Positions 51,349 through 61,904 of a stretch of DNA of 64,000 bases are shown here, piece after piece (the first letter of the stretch is position 1; the number at the start of each line of letters is the position of its first letter). This DNA is from Vanessa cardui. Taxonomy: Eukaryota; Arthropoda; Insecta; Lepidoptera; Nymphalidae. The translations under genes were made by a program, and so were the position numbers. The notes beneath the pieces were generated by a model that saw nothing but the letters and a program-made list of their open reading frames with translations, had not been told where the DNA came from and made no database searches. The stretch is taken from the NCBI RefSeq assembly GCF_905220365.1, contig NC_061136.1, positions 7,853,702 through 7,917,701 on the forward strand, written 5' to 3'.

Positions 51349-52845
51349 ATTGCGAAATACATTATATTTTATAATAATATTAAATATAAATCTTACTATG
51401 AATTCCCAGTCCGGAAAGACCTACACTAACACGCTTACTTATATTTTTATATAAATGTACAAATATAATTTCACGGTGTTACTCCGTTAATTACTATATG
51501 GAAGTAAACATGAACTCTACCCATGGAAATCTGTATGCTTTGATTTCCGCTACACTATTAGTATTTGTAAATCGCACCAATAAATTCTACATATCCTCAT
51601 TATCAGACTGCGTGTTCAACTATTTCGTTGAGTCATCATTAACATTGTTTATAGCAAATATATTATGTAAACTTACCTAACATAATAATGAGACGTGTGT
51701 TCTTGGAATAGTTGATTACTTTTGATAAATAATAAAACATTTTTTAAAAAAATATTAATTGCGCAAACCATAAATAACTATTAAATGTTTTTGAAAATAA
51801 CTATTCATGTCAACACGTATAATACATTTTATCTGACTAAAAATTTCTATGAAATGGTCGAAAAGCTGAATGCAAAAATTCACACGAACACATTCGTGGG
51901 TACAAATAAAAAAAAAGTATTGTACGTTTTTAAATTAATAACAAAAAGGTTTACACAGTTAGTAGACGCGACTATTATTTTGCTGTAGTTTGTCTGGTTC
52001 GGTACTTTTCGTTTATGATTTTTTTACCGCCACGTAGGAATACTTGATTTAATAGCAACAGATCATGGTAGCTAATATAAAAGATAAAGGTCTAATTATT
52101 TGCTAATTCTCCAATTCTACGTTTTAGTGATAATTATTAAAATTATAATTGTATGTAATGTCGTCAATTATACCGTTAATTACCTTTTTGATCTAGTGGC
52201 TAAGCATAAACCTAATTATCCTGCGGTTCTGGTTTCTAGCATTAGCTTTGGTAAAATACTTTTCGTAAAAGCACGGAATCTGAAATCTGAATCTAAAAGT
52301 AGGAAGTATGAAGACTACCGTGCCTCGAAAAGAACGTAAAGCCGTTGGTACTGCGCCCGGACTTTTTCTGGTCGCGTTCGATTATGATACCGTTTTATAA
52401 GTAAAATTGTGATTGCACATACACTTGTGGGTTACTCGTATATCGCTAGAGATACACCACCGTTGAAGAAATCAAACATTCAAATATTTGAGACAATATT
52501 GCATTTAAATATTTTGATATAATATATTATATGTATAGGATTTCCGTACGGTTAGCGTATATATTCGACGATGTAACATGATAATGGAAACACTCATGCA
52601 CGTTGAACGGGAGAACAACCAAGTACCTATATTTAGTCTGCACCTGTTATTACCTCACCACACAAACATCGTTATGAGAAGTGTATAGTTTATATCCATT
52701 TTATGCAAATTGAAAAAGCATTCCCTTTTTAACAATATTAAAGTTAAAATTTTTAGTTTAACACGTTGAACAAAAGTGAAATGTATGAAAGGGGTTTTAA
52801 ACTTAAGCTAAGTAATAGTCCCAATGCAAATCGGAAAAGGGATAT
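51349..52845. other. Non-coding AT-rich stretch
   Basis: Three 60-79 codon ORFs with AT-rich composition; none recognised. Confidence 0.55.
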
Positions 52846-53033
52846 TTATTCTGCCACGATGCTCCAATACGGGTTGGTGGATACACATGTGACAAAATGA
52901 AAGTAGACACGTGCAGATTTCCTTACGATGCACACAAAATTAAGCACATGAATATTCAGTGGTGCTTGCCTGCGTTTGAATCCGCGATTAACGGTTAAGA
53001 TGCACGCATTCTAACCATTGGGCCATTTTGGCC
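52846..53033 (-). mobile_element. SINE family B, degenerate copy (first of a tandem pair)
   Basis: It keeps the body motif GGGTTGGTGGATACACATGT and the tRNA-like head near 52,970-53,030 with CATTCTAACCATTGGGCCA. The second copy follows directly. Confidence 0.75.
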
Positions 53034-53215
53034 CGGATACACATGTGACATAATTTCACTGAATTAAACACATGCAAGTTCATGACGATGTTTTCCTTCA
53101 CCAACGAACATGAGATGATACAAATGAGTTAAACACAAATTAACCACATAGAAATTCAGTGATGCTGATCTGGGTCTTTAGCCAAATCATTGGTTGAGAC
53201 GAGCGTTCGAATCAC
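53034..53215 (-). mobile_element. SINE family B, degenerate copy (second of a tandem pair)
   Basis: It begins at the body (GGATACACATGTGACA) immediately after the head of the first copy. It runs through ACGATGTTTTCCTTCACC to a decayed tRNA-like head near 53,165-53,215. It is older or more diverged than the first copy. Confidence 0.7.
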
Positions 53216-54006
53216 TAAAGCAGGAAGCAAAATATATTATAATGATTTTATGCTTGAAGATAACTGACAACATACAAACAATAGAGATTAATTAAAAATG
53301 TAATAAATTAACGACTAAACTTAACCGAGAGAACAAAATAGATAGATATAGATACGGAGAAGGTACCAATAAAACATATTATAAACATATATTACGTACT
53401 TGTTACAAATAGATATACACTAGTAATATAATTACGTTTATGCTTATTAACCAGCAGGCTTAACTGATAATAAATTATACTGTTAATAGACATTACCATT
53501 TACAGTTATTGCAGAAGTTTTAGATGGCTTAGCTAATTTGGGCAAAGCCACGAGCAGCCTGTTCTTACTATTAGTGATATACCCATTTCAAAACTTAAAT
53601 CCGGAAGACCCTGACGTACACAGATACATTACTGCTACATATAGACCCAGCTTCCTATGTCTGTACTCGGTAAAGTGATATTGGGCTAACTTGTAAGAAC
53701 ATATTCGTTTTAACATTTATATATTTAGTTGTAACTATTTTTGTGTATGTGCTTCACAAGCTATCTTTAACTTTTATTATTTTTTTTTTAGTTTATAGAA
53801 ATGCGTAAATTAATGATTATGTATGCGACGTTGTATAGAATAAATACAATAAAGAATACTATCATCTAATCGGAATAATAAAACAATTTTTTTACAGAAT
53901 ATAAAATGTCAAATAAACCTATTATTTTCTACGCCTACGTACAAAGCTCAGGTTTTATGGGATGGCCTATTATATGAAAATTGGATTTTCATGCAAGTTT
54001 GTTCGT
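53216..54006. other. Non-coding, nothing recognised
   Basis: AT-rich with one GC-richer bit near 53,520-53,680 that matches nothing I know. Confidence 0.5.
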
Positions 54007-54180
54007 TATTTTAAGTGAGCACAGGTGGCGCTAACAGGCGTCGTTGCAACGGAAATTGCCATCGGTTGTCGGGGAACTTGGCGCTTAGACCGCCCACACT
54101 TGAGCCCTCGTTAATTGTTGGCCGACAGTGAAAACAATTAACAACACCCGTTCGAACAGGTACAACTACTCTGACTCATC
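54007..54180. promoter_or_regulatory. GC-richer patch with inverted TAATTG motifs, possible regulatory element
   Basis: GGTGGCGCTAACAGGCGTCG to GAACAGGTACAACTACTC stands out from the AT-rich flanks and matches no repeat I know. It contains GTTAATTGTT at 54,110-54,119 and its exact reverse complement at 54,133-54,142. These are TAATTG cores of the type bound by homeodomain proteins. No ORF. Regulatory function is inference from composition and motif only. Confidence 0.25.
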
Positions 54181-54540
54181 GTGCAAAAACCAATTGATTA
54201 TTATAGTTTAGTTCGTTACACAATAAAGTAATTGAAATTCTTTTTTTTTTAACTTTAAATCTTATTATGTAAATGGGAAGATAGTTTAATACTAATATCG
54301 TACAGGGAAATGTGATAAATGTAATAGCTTCCTCTCAAACTTAAAAGAGCATTATATTCTAAAAATAGATACATAGATACCTCATTTGTTTGAAATATAA
54401 CGACTTGGAAATGATTACGTCATACGATTTCATACAATGACATTTCCCGTTTGCAAATGATATTAAAAGCTGTTATTTTTTGCGTACAAACACATTTATG
54501 TCTGGGCGAAGAAAGTCCATTAAAACAATAGAGCGCTTAG

Positions 54541-54895
54541 ACAAATTGATAGTAACGCAAATGAAAGCCACCGCCCTGGACTTTAGAACTTAATGACCCC
54601 GAGTCAGAAGGTATGACGGTGCATTAGCAAACAATAGACCCTGAAACCGAACCTCACGTAGTCCTTTATCTTCCACGATTGTTGTAAACAAAGCGCCCAA
54701 ACTAAAAGCTTTCACATAGATTCATATTGCGGCCATTTTACTTATCCAACTATCGGTATCGTTTCATGAATTATTACTCTGTTAATTGTAGTATCGGTTT
54801 TCTGCGACGCACGAATAGATAATGCAGATATATTATCGCTTAACAGTACGTGACCGAGGTGTAATGTCCCTTTATGTATAGCGCAATAAAAGTTA
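54541..54895 (+). repeat. Paralogous segment F, copy 2, with a second homologous block
   Basis: GTATGACGGTGCATTAGCAA aligns with 43,710-43,730. A second block, GATAATGCAGATATATTATC with GTACGTGACCGAGGTG and CTTTATGTATAGCGCAAT, aligns with 44,660-44,740. The two blocks are closer together here than in the 43.7-44.7 kb region. Confidence 0.45.
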
Positions 54896-55137
54896 TATAT
54901 AGCGACAACCTATTTTCCTTTATCTGTGTGGGAGGTATGAAATTAGACAAATAAGCATTCCGTCTGAGACATCCGAATTTCTTATCAACTTTACTTAAAT
55001 TATAATATTTTCATTTGCATTATTTTATCATTAATATTTATTGCAACGAAGCCTGTTATATTTTATTCTAAAATTATAATCGATATTTCATATATTGTAA
55101 AATATAAAAGCAGTATCAAGAAATGTATTTAGGTAAC

Positions 55138-55345
55138 TAGATGTGCCCACTACTTCGTGCGCGTTTAATTTAATAAAAAAGCTATTGTTCAGTTCGCAGA
55201 TTTTATTATAAATTTATTAAAAGTAGCCTAAGTTACTCCTGATCTATTTTATATTAATTTACTATATATTTTCGGCCGTTCCAGAGATTAGCAGGAAAAA
55301 CAGACACTGACAGGCGGACAAATATAAAAAAATGTATTATCATGT
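55138..55345 (+). repeat. Dispersed insect repeat (family H)
   Basis: TTCGTGCGCGTTTAATTT, AAAAGTAGCCTAAGTTACTC, CGGCCGTTCCAGAGATTAGC and AAACAGACACTGACAGGCGG occur in the order found in a widespread insect repeat. Non-coding. Confidence 0.65.
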
Positions 55346-57898
55346 ATTTACCGTTTATATACATTTGCATTAAGTAAAAAGTGGTTTTTATAATATTACA
55401 AACAGACATTGCAATTTTGTTATATATATTATATGTATAGATGTATAAATTCCTCGACCAAAAATATAATACGTTTTACAAGCGCGTAGATATTTCTCAC
55501 ATAACTGTTATTTATTTTAGTGTTCTCTTAAATGCACTCTCTATTAATCGTAGAATAAATACTTTAACTTATACCAATTAATTCTCAACACTATCTTGTT
55601 AAAGTGTAAAACTTGTATACGTAACACAAAGTGGAACTACAAAGTACGTGAGTAGTTGTCGCTCTATCAGAATTAGGATGGCCGAGCGTGACGTTAGGAG
55701 ACGCCTTTAATCCGTTTGCTCTTGCAGTTAACCGAATAGGACGTGAGTTGTCCAGAAACTAAGAATCAAATTTGGTATATGGCTTGGGTGTTATTCCTTT
55801 TGACGCTGTCCAAAAGCTATGGTGTTCAGAATTGTTTTTGTTTGGCATTATTTGATCGTGACCTTAGTGTTTATATAAAGCCATGCAATCATTTATATTT
55901 GATATTATAGTTGTTTAATAAAGCATTTATTAATTTAATCTTTAGCAATGATTGGGTAATTTATTTTGTTTGTAACGCCTGACTTAAAAGTTACTATTAA
56001 ACTTACTATATCTATAACTGAACAGAAGATGCAGCTCGTTACGAGTAAGGTTTTAGTACTGTTTTTAAATAATAAATTATAGTTTAAATTAAGAATAGTG
56101 TCGTGGCAAGCGTAAATTTCATTATCTTGTATATATTATTATACTGATTCATGGCATGTGCTGCATCTATCAAGAGTATGGACTATCACGTCAGTCAGGT
56201 AATTTGGGGAGGTGTCTGAACCCAGTGGAGCGTGTTAAAAGAGAGAGCGGTAAATGTTTCTATAATTTTCTTATGACAAACATCACCAAGAATTTTAGTT
56301 ATTACTCTAGTTATATAAATGGTTTTACCCGCGTCTCTGGGGTTATAGTATAATGTTTAAGAGTACGTAAAAGTTTTCAATAAATATTCTTTCTAACATA
56401 AAATCTAATCGAACTGGTAAATCTTGGGATTACTTCGTTCGATACAAATCATTGCTTTAATGGATAGTCATACGACACATTAAATAAGAGTTACAGAAAT
56501 AAAACGTAGCGTATGTTTAAAGTGATCTTATAATAGAAACGTTATAATATATTAAAACTCGACGGCACGGATTCTGCTTCATTGAAATCTGTACATATAA
56601 AAAATATATATAATATTTTTTATATGTACAGAAGTTTAGTTTGTGTTTGTCTAGATTAATTTAACACTAAAGTATAAAATCTCAGAAACATTTCATAACA
56701 ATAAATACGTAAACAAATGCTTCAAAAACAATATCTTTGCAATAAAATAACATTGACACTAAAACATTTCTTTCTACAGATACTCCAAATCAGAATAAGC
56801 ATATACTTATATGCTCCAGGACAGACGGTAATAGGCAAATTATAAATCAACCAAACATAGCTAACCACCCACTGTGATATTAAAAATATTCATATAATTC
56901 TATGCTATGGTTAAAAAACATTTATTTTATATAGTGACATTTCATAAGTGCATATTTGCAACCCTTTGATAGTGTTAATTTGATATGAAATCGTTGGTAT
57001 ATATATGTCGCTGGACTCTATAAATTATACCAGTTCACTAAGTGCTGCGGTGGAGAAAGCCGCAGGCGTTCCTACACGACATCATGTAGTGCATCGTAAC
57101 GCTTCGCACACCCCGGTAAAATTGAATCCACGTCGGCACCAATATGTGAAACCGAAAATTACTTCACGAATATTATATCTTAACATACTACAATTATTTA
57201 TATTACCCCTCTATCACTTTAAAAGGTATAATGATTGCAACTGTGAATGCAAGATATTTGACGAAATATAATACGTTGTCAATTTTTGCGTTTCTGAACC
57301 ATTAGAACAAAATTATCAAGCTTGGTAGTAGATCTGTTATTGGCTCGTAGAGTGTCTACGAGTTCTACGTAATAATCTACAGTCTACATAACCGCTTATA
57401 ATAACATTTTACGATTCAACTTCATAGGTCCTCGTATTGTGAATAAAACATCATTTATAAATATATCGAAGTTAAACCTGTTTTGACAATCAACTTAAAA
57501 ATTTTCTATATCTTAGGCTGCTTTAAATAATTTATTACAAACATTCAAAAAAGATTCATTAGTTTTAGTTAAAAAAACGTAGTTTACAAATTATAGTGTC
57601 TATTACAAAGAGCAAAGTAGAAGCTCAATCGGTCAGGATAAATAATATTTTTTAGTTAACCAATTTTGATGATTATTTCTTTAATTGGTAAAATAATACA
57701 TTTATTAACATAATAATTAATAATATTAAATTCTGAAATATATAATTAATTAATTGGTTGATTATGAAGTTGATCCCATCCTCTTTCCATAAGTAACAGA
57801 TTTTTTTTATATTTACAGTCTAATTAATAGTCTAATTTGTAGTCTAATGAGCTAATAAGATTAAATGTACTTTTATATACTTGCATTACATAATAATA
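55346..57898. other. Non-coding AT-rich stretch
   Basis: Contains the palindrome at 56,588. The ORF at 57,005-57,271 starts MSLDSINYTSSLSAAVEKAA but is unrecognised and degenerates into AT-rich residues. Confidence 0.5.
56588..56632. repeat. Perfect 20-bp inverted repeat with 5-base loop
   Basis: TCTGTACATATAAAAAATAT at 56,588-56,607 is exactly complementary to 56,613-56,632. It is AT-rich. Pairing does not extend into the flanks. Confidence 0.85.
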
Positions 57899-57910
57899 AA
57901 TTCACTATAA
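57899..57910. repeat. Candidate left target-site duplication of the R4/Dong-type element
   Basis: AATTCACTATAA is repeated exactly at 61,893-61,904, just after the A-rich 3' end of the element. TAATAATAA precedes it at 57,891-57,899, which recalls the TAA-repeat target known for Dong of Bombyx. A 12-bp match in AT-rich DNA could in principle be chance. Confidence 0.65.
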
Positions 57911-58160
57911 TATATAATAAACTGGCAACCAACTAATACGTCAACACGAAAAAAATGGGGCTGTCATAAAATTATTTAAAGAAATTAATGAAAAAATTCT
58001 ATATTTATCTAAAAAAGTGTAAACAGATATTCTTGGATCATAAATAATAAAATACACGTACAATTATACAAAAATGAACAGATATACCTACATCAATAAT
58101 TCTACCAAAAATAAAAGTGACATTGTCAAACCAAAATAAGAATGTTTAAAACCCAAAAAC

Positions 58161-61100
58161 ATGTTGACAAGAGCCAGACAACGAGCGCACAACTATCCAT
58201 CCCCGGACCCGCCGCTCAGCTCCGCCTCGCAGACACAGGACCCCGCACAAGGAAGTAGTCTGGTGTCTGCAGTTGCGTCGAGCTCGAGCGACGAGTACTT
58301 CTCCCCGCCGACGTCGCCAACACCTGTACGTCGAGCGGGGAGACGCCGGCCACCGACGGGCTTGGGAGCCAGAGGCCAACCGGTCTCGAACAGGGTCCCC
58401 GCTTCCGGTGGTGGTGTGCAGCGCATGCGATGGACACAACCCATCAATGAAAATGTCATGCGCGCATACTATGGGGCTACAAAGGGGGGAACTAACCTCA
58501 CGGCGTACCGTGTTAGGATGCTCTCTCTGTTTCAGGCGCTTGAACCAGCTGTCAACGTCTCGGCTCAACGACTGTCGGATCAGGTGCGAGTCATTCTGCG
58601 TAACAACAGGCTGAGTGACACCGTACTTGATCGGATTCGCTCGGAAACATGTAATAGCGGTGTCACTTCCGGCCCGTCAACGCCCGTGGTTGAGGTACCA
58701 CTTCCTACAATACCACAGGGCCCAGAACATGATGACGAGGGCGGTGGTGACATGGCTATTACAACAAGTAAGTACAGTGATCATTTGAGGAGCGCACTGG
58801 GGGATGCGATTCGGGAGTATCGTAACACTCCCGCTGAGCTTAGGCCACGGTTGCCACGTTTGCCCATGACTAAACGGAATAGGGACCTAGTGTGCACTCT
58901 GGATTCACTGCTCACAGATTATTTTGGGGGCAGTGAAAATCTCGAGGATACGCACTCAATTCTGTTTTGTGCGGCTGTTGCAGCATGTCGTGTAGCTGGT
59001 GTTACATTTGAAGACACCGAACGTGCTACACGACCAAAGGCTGTTGCACCGGCCTGGCAGAGCAGGATTGAGAAACGTATTAATGAGACCAGAGTGCTCA
59101 TTGGAAAACTATATTGTTTTAAGGAAGGGAATACGCGTCCACGTGTAATGCGTTTCGTGGGGCGGGCGTTCTTGGGGACTGGTATAGGTCCGCAAGAATA
59201 TCCGTCCCATGTCGTGGAGCGTATTGACTTCCTAAAACAAAAAGTTTATGCATGGGCAAGCCGCATCCGTCGGTACAGGCGGCGAGTGGACCGTTATCAC
59301 TTGAATCGCAAATTCCAGAGCGATCAAAGGTGGGTGTACAGAACGTGGGAGCGACTCGACCAGGATGTGAGCGATGGATGCCGCCCAGATGATGATGCCA
59401 CGAATACATTTTGGCGCAACATCTGGTCGGTGCCCGTCGACCACATTGAAGGTGATTGGATGCTGGAGGTCAGGCAAGCGTGCGAGCCTTTGGAAGTGAT
59501 GGGAAAAATTTCCATTGCTTCTGAAGATGTAGCCGCTGCAGTTCGATCCGTTTCCAACTGGAAGTCTCCGGGACCGGACGGGCTGCATAACTTCTGGCTA
59601 AAATGGCTACGCAGCTCGCATGAATGCTTGGCATCCCAGTTCCAGTCAGCTCTAGAGTCTGGGTCGCTACCACAGTTCCTTACCACCGGAGTCACCCACC
59701 TGCTCCATAAGTCAGGTAGTGCAACGGATCCTAAAAATTATAGACCGATTACTTGTTTACCGACGGTCTATAAGCTCCTTACCGCCATTCTGAGAGATAA
59801 GATTAATAGTCACATACAGAATAATAGTATTTTGTCTGTCTCTCAGAATGGATGTAGGGGTGGATCACGAGGCACTAAGGAGCTACTCCTCATTGATATG
59901 ACCATTAGCCAACAGGTTCGTCATTCTCGAAAGAGTCTGTCGACATGCTGGATAGATTACAAGAAGGCCTATGATTCCGTGCCGCATACATGGCTCTTGA
60001 GGGTGCTGGAGTTGTATAAATTAGATACAACTCTATGCAGTTTCTTGAGATCATGTATGGGGCAATGGCGGACAGTCCTTCGCTATCCAGGATGCCGAAG
60101 GATTCATGGTAATGACGAACCGATAAGGATTGAGCGGGGAATATTCCAGGGCGATAGTTTGAGTCCATTGTGGTTTTGTTTAGCCTTGAACCCCCTAAGT
60201 ACTCTCTTGGAGAGTTCAAGGCTGGGCTATCGTTTGCGGAGAGGAGGTAAAGTAATATCCCACCTACTTTACATGGATGACTTAAAGCTCTTTGCACCTT
60301 CAGATTCACAACTAATGGAGTTACTAAAGGTAACAGAAACTTTTAGTAATTCTATTAGAATGGAATTTGGAGTTGACAAATGCGCGGTTATGCATGTAAA
60401 GCGAGGAGAGATTATGGAATCTGACGGATTACAACTTTCAGATTCCATAAACTTTAAGTCACTGTCCGCAAACGAATCATACAAATACTTGGGTATGTCG
60501 GAAGCGTTAGGCATCAATGTGACCGACATGAAACAATCATTGCAGGAGCGTTTCTTTGGTCGCCTGAAAAAGGTACTCAAAAGTCTTTTATCAGGTGGCA
60601 ATAAGGTTCGCGCCTTCAATGGTTGGGTCATGCCGGTCTTGATGTACTCTTTCGGCATACTCAAGTGGACTCAAAAAGAACTAGACGCCTTGGATAGGAA
60701 AGTCCGTGTCCTGCTGACTGCATATCGAATGCATCATCCTCGGTCTTCAGTGATGAGATTGTACATCCCACGGAGATGTGGTGGCCGTGGCTTTTTAAAT
60801 GCCAAGACCCTACATAACCGTGAGGTATACAAACTCAGGGAGTATTTTCTCCACACTGACTTGGATATGCACCGAGATGTAGTTACAATGGACAAGGGAC
60901 TAACTCCGCTCTCCTTAGGCAAAGAGAACTGGCGCAAACCTGTAGTACTAAGTACTGAGAACCGCAAGGAGGTATGGAAGTGCAAGGAGTTACACGGACG
61001 CTTCTATCGGGTCCTTCATGGACCCGATGTGGACTTTATGGCGTCCGTATCTTGGCTACGGTTCGGTAACCTATTTGGTGAAACCGAAGGTTTTGTCTGT

Positions 61101-61754
61101 GCGATTATGGACGAAGTTATCATGACGAACAATTACCGGAAGTATATTGTGAGGGATGGCACGGTGGACATATGTCGGGCGTGTCACACTCCGGGCGAAT
61201 CCCTTAGACATATTATTTCCGGTTGTTCTCGTCTTGCTAACGGAGAGTATTTGTACAGACATAATCAAGTGGCCAAGATTATCCATCAACAACTTGCACT
61301 TCGATACGGTCTTGTGGTATCAGAGGTACCGTACTACAGGTATGTGCCCGACCCAGTTCTCGGGAATGGTCATATCACACTGTACTGGGACCGATCTATA
61401 ATCACTGACAGGACTGTTGTCGCCAACAAGCCTGATATAGTGGTGATAGATCGGTCAGAGCGCCGCACGATAATTGTTGACATCACCATCCCTCATGACG
61501 AGAATCTCGTGAAAGCTGAGAAGGATAAACAAATAAAATATCTTGACTTAGCTCACGAGGTTGTCGACATGTGGGATGTGGATACAGCAGTTATTGTGCC
61601 GATAGTTGTTTCAGCGAATGGCCTAATGGCCAAGAGCCTCGACCAACATCTTAAGAGGCTCTCGTTAGGCAGCTGGGTCAAGGGCCTGATGCAGAAGGCA
61701 GTACTCCTCGGCACGGCGCGTATTGTGAGGAAGTTCCTCTCTTTGGAGCCCTGA
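58161..61754 (+). CDS. Retrotransposon polyprotein: reverse transcriptase with restriction-like endonuclease (R4/Dong clade)
   Basis: This 1,197-residue protein should nick chromosomal DNA and reverse transcribe its own RNA at the nick (target-primed reverse transcription). An in-frame TAA at 58,137-58,139 precedes the ATG, so the N-terminus cannot extend further. Residues 1-85 are Ser/Pro/Arg-rich. Residues about 88-150 form a conserved-looking block starting RMRWTQPINENVMRAYYGAT, possibly a Myb-like DNA-binding fold. The reverse transcriptase spans about 465-840: WKSPGPDG at 467-474, motif A IDYKKAYDS at 598-606 (Asp599), FQGDSLSPLWF at 662-672 and the catalytic YMDD at 704-707. A CCHC knuckle follows: Cys1005, Cys1008, His1017, Cys1022. 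The endonuclease has KPD at 1090-1092, Asp1107 in VDITIP, then a KYLDL stretch near 1126. Spacing PD-X14-D fits the R2-type PD-(D/E)XK enzyme. No stop or frameshift interrupts it, so it is potentially active. Clade assignment rests on motifs, not a tree. Confidence 0.93.
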   Translation: MLTRARQRAHNYPSPDPPLSSASQTQDPAQGSSLVSAVASSSSDEYFSPPTSPTPVRRAGRRRPPTGLGARGQPVSNRVPASGGGVQRMRWTQPINENVMRAYYGATKGGTNLTAYRVRMLSLFQALEPAVNVSAQRLSDQVRVILRNNRLSDTVLDRIRSETCNSGVTSGPSTPVVEVPLPTIPQGPEHDDEGGGDMAITTSKYSDHLRSALGDAIREYRNTPAELRPRLPRLPMTKRNRDLVCTLDSLLTDYFGGSENLEDTHSILFCAAVAACRVAGVTFEDTERATRPKAVAPAWQSRIEKRINETRVLIGKLYCFKEGNTRPRVMRFVGRAFLGTGIGPQEYPSHVVERIDFLKQKVYAWASRIRRYRRRVDRYHLNRKFQSDQRWVYRTWERLDQDVSDGCRPDDDATNTFWRNIWSVPVDHIEGDWMLEVRQACEPLEVMGKISIASEDVAAAVRSVSNWKSPGPDGLHNFWLKWLRSSHECLASQFQSALESGSLPQFLTTGVTHLLHKSGSATDPKNYRPITCLPTVYKLLTAILRDKINSHIQNNSILSVSQNGCRGGSRGTKELLLIDMTISQQVRHSRKSLSTCWIDYKKAYDSVPHTWLLRVLELYKLDTTLCSFLRSCMGQWRTVLRYPGCRRIHGNDEPIRIERGIFQGDSLSPLWFCLALNPLSTLLESSRLGYRLRRGGKVISHLLYMDDLKLFAPSDSQLMELLKVTETFSNSIRMEFGVDKCAVMHVKRGEIMESDGLQLSDSINFKSLSANESYKYLGMSEALGINVTDMKQSLQERFFGRLKKVLKSLLSGGNKVRAFNGWVMPVLMYSFGILKWTQKELDALDRKVRVLLTAYRMHHPRSSVMRLYIPRRCGGRGFLNAKTLHNREVYKLREYFLHTDLDMHRDVVTMDKGLTPLSLGKENWRKPVVLSTENRKEVWKCKELHGRFYRVLHGPDVDFMASVSWLRFGNLFGETEGFVCAIMDEVIMTNNYRKYIVRDGTVDICRACHTPGESLRHIISGCSRLANGEYLYRHNQVAKIIHQQLALRYGLVVSEVPYYRYVPDPVLGNGHITLYWDRSIITDRTVVANKPDIVVIDRSERRTIIVDITIPHDENLVKAEKDKQIKYLDLAHEVVDMWDVDTAVIVPIVVSANGLMAKSLDQHLKRLSLGSWVKGLMQKAVLLGTARIVRKFLSLEP

Positions 61755-61794
61755 CCACCGGTGGCTTAGACCCTGTTCCCGCCACTGGTTGGTC
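61753..61794 (+). other. RNA hairpin at start of the retrotransposon 3' UTR
   Basis: GACCACCGGTGG at 61,753-61,764 pairs with CCACTGGTTGGTC at 61,782-61,794. The result is a 12-bp stem with one G-U pair, one bulged T and a 17-nt loop. The left arm includes the last two bases of the TGA stop codon. In R2-type elements the reverse transcriptase recognises a structured 3' UTR to start target-primed synthesis; that this hairpin plays the same role is inference. Confidence 0.6.
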
Positions 61795-61892
61795 TCTGTA
61801 TTTTATATTTTTAAATATATTTTATACATATGTTTGTATTTTATATTTAAAAATGTAACTTTATATGAGTAAAAATAAATAAATAAAAAGAC

Positions 61893-61904
61893 AATTCACT
61901 ATAA
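61893..61904. repeat. Candidate right target-site duplication of the R4/Dong-type element
   Basis: Exact copy of the 12-bp sequence at 57,899-57,910, lying directly after the A-rich 3' tail of the retrotransposon. Confidence 0.65.

Larger units (their letters stand above)
57911..61892 (+). mobile_element. Complete R4/Dong-type non-LTR retrotransposon
   Basis: The element is defined by one long ORF (58,161-61,754) and by a 12-bp direct repeat, AATTCACTATAA, at 57,899-57,910 and 61,893-61,904. I read that repeat as the target-site duplication. The implied 5' UTR is about 250 bp and AT-rich. The 3' UTR is about 140 bp and ends in A-rich TAAA-like repeats before the duplication. The ORF is visibly much richer in G+C than the flanks, as expected for a recent arrival. 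Domain order (RT, CCHC knuckle, C-terminal restriction-like endonuclease, no N-terminal APE endonuclease) places it with the early-branching site-specific LINEs. The YMDDLK box is like that of R4/Dong. The 5' boundary is inferred: the true start could lie anywhere between 57,911 and 58,140. Confidence 0.85.

Noticed and set aside
55675..55745. Possible tRNA-Leu or tRNA-Ser gene, from AGGATGGCCGAGCG
   Set aside because: The 5' part resembles a tRNA A-box region. However, no T-arm (GGTTCGAATCC-like) or matching acceptor strand follows, so at most it is a decayed tRNA-derived scrap.
57911..58160. HDV-like self-cleaving ribozyme at the 5' end of the R4/Dong-type element
   Set aside because: R2-type elements often carry one, but this 5' region is AT-rich and no nested GC-rich pseudoknot stems are visible.
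58146..58614. Several GC-rich ORFs overlapping the start of the retrotransposon frame
   Set aside because: They are shadows of the 1,197-codon ORF in other frames.
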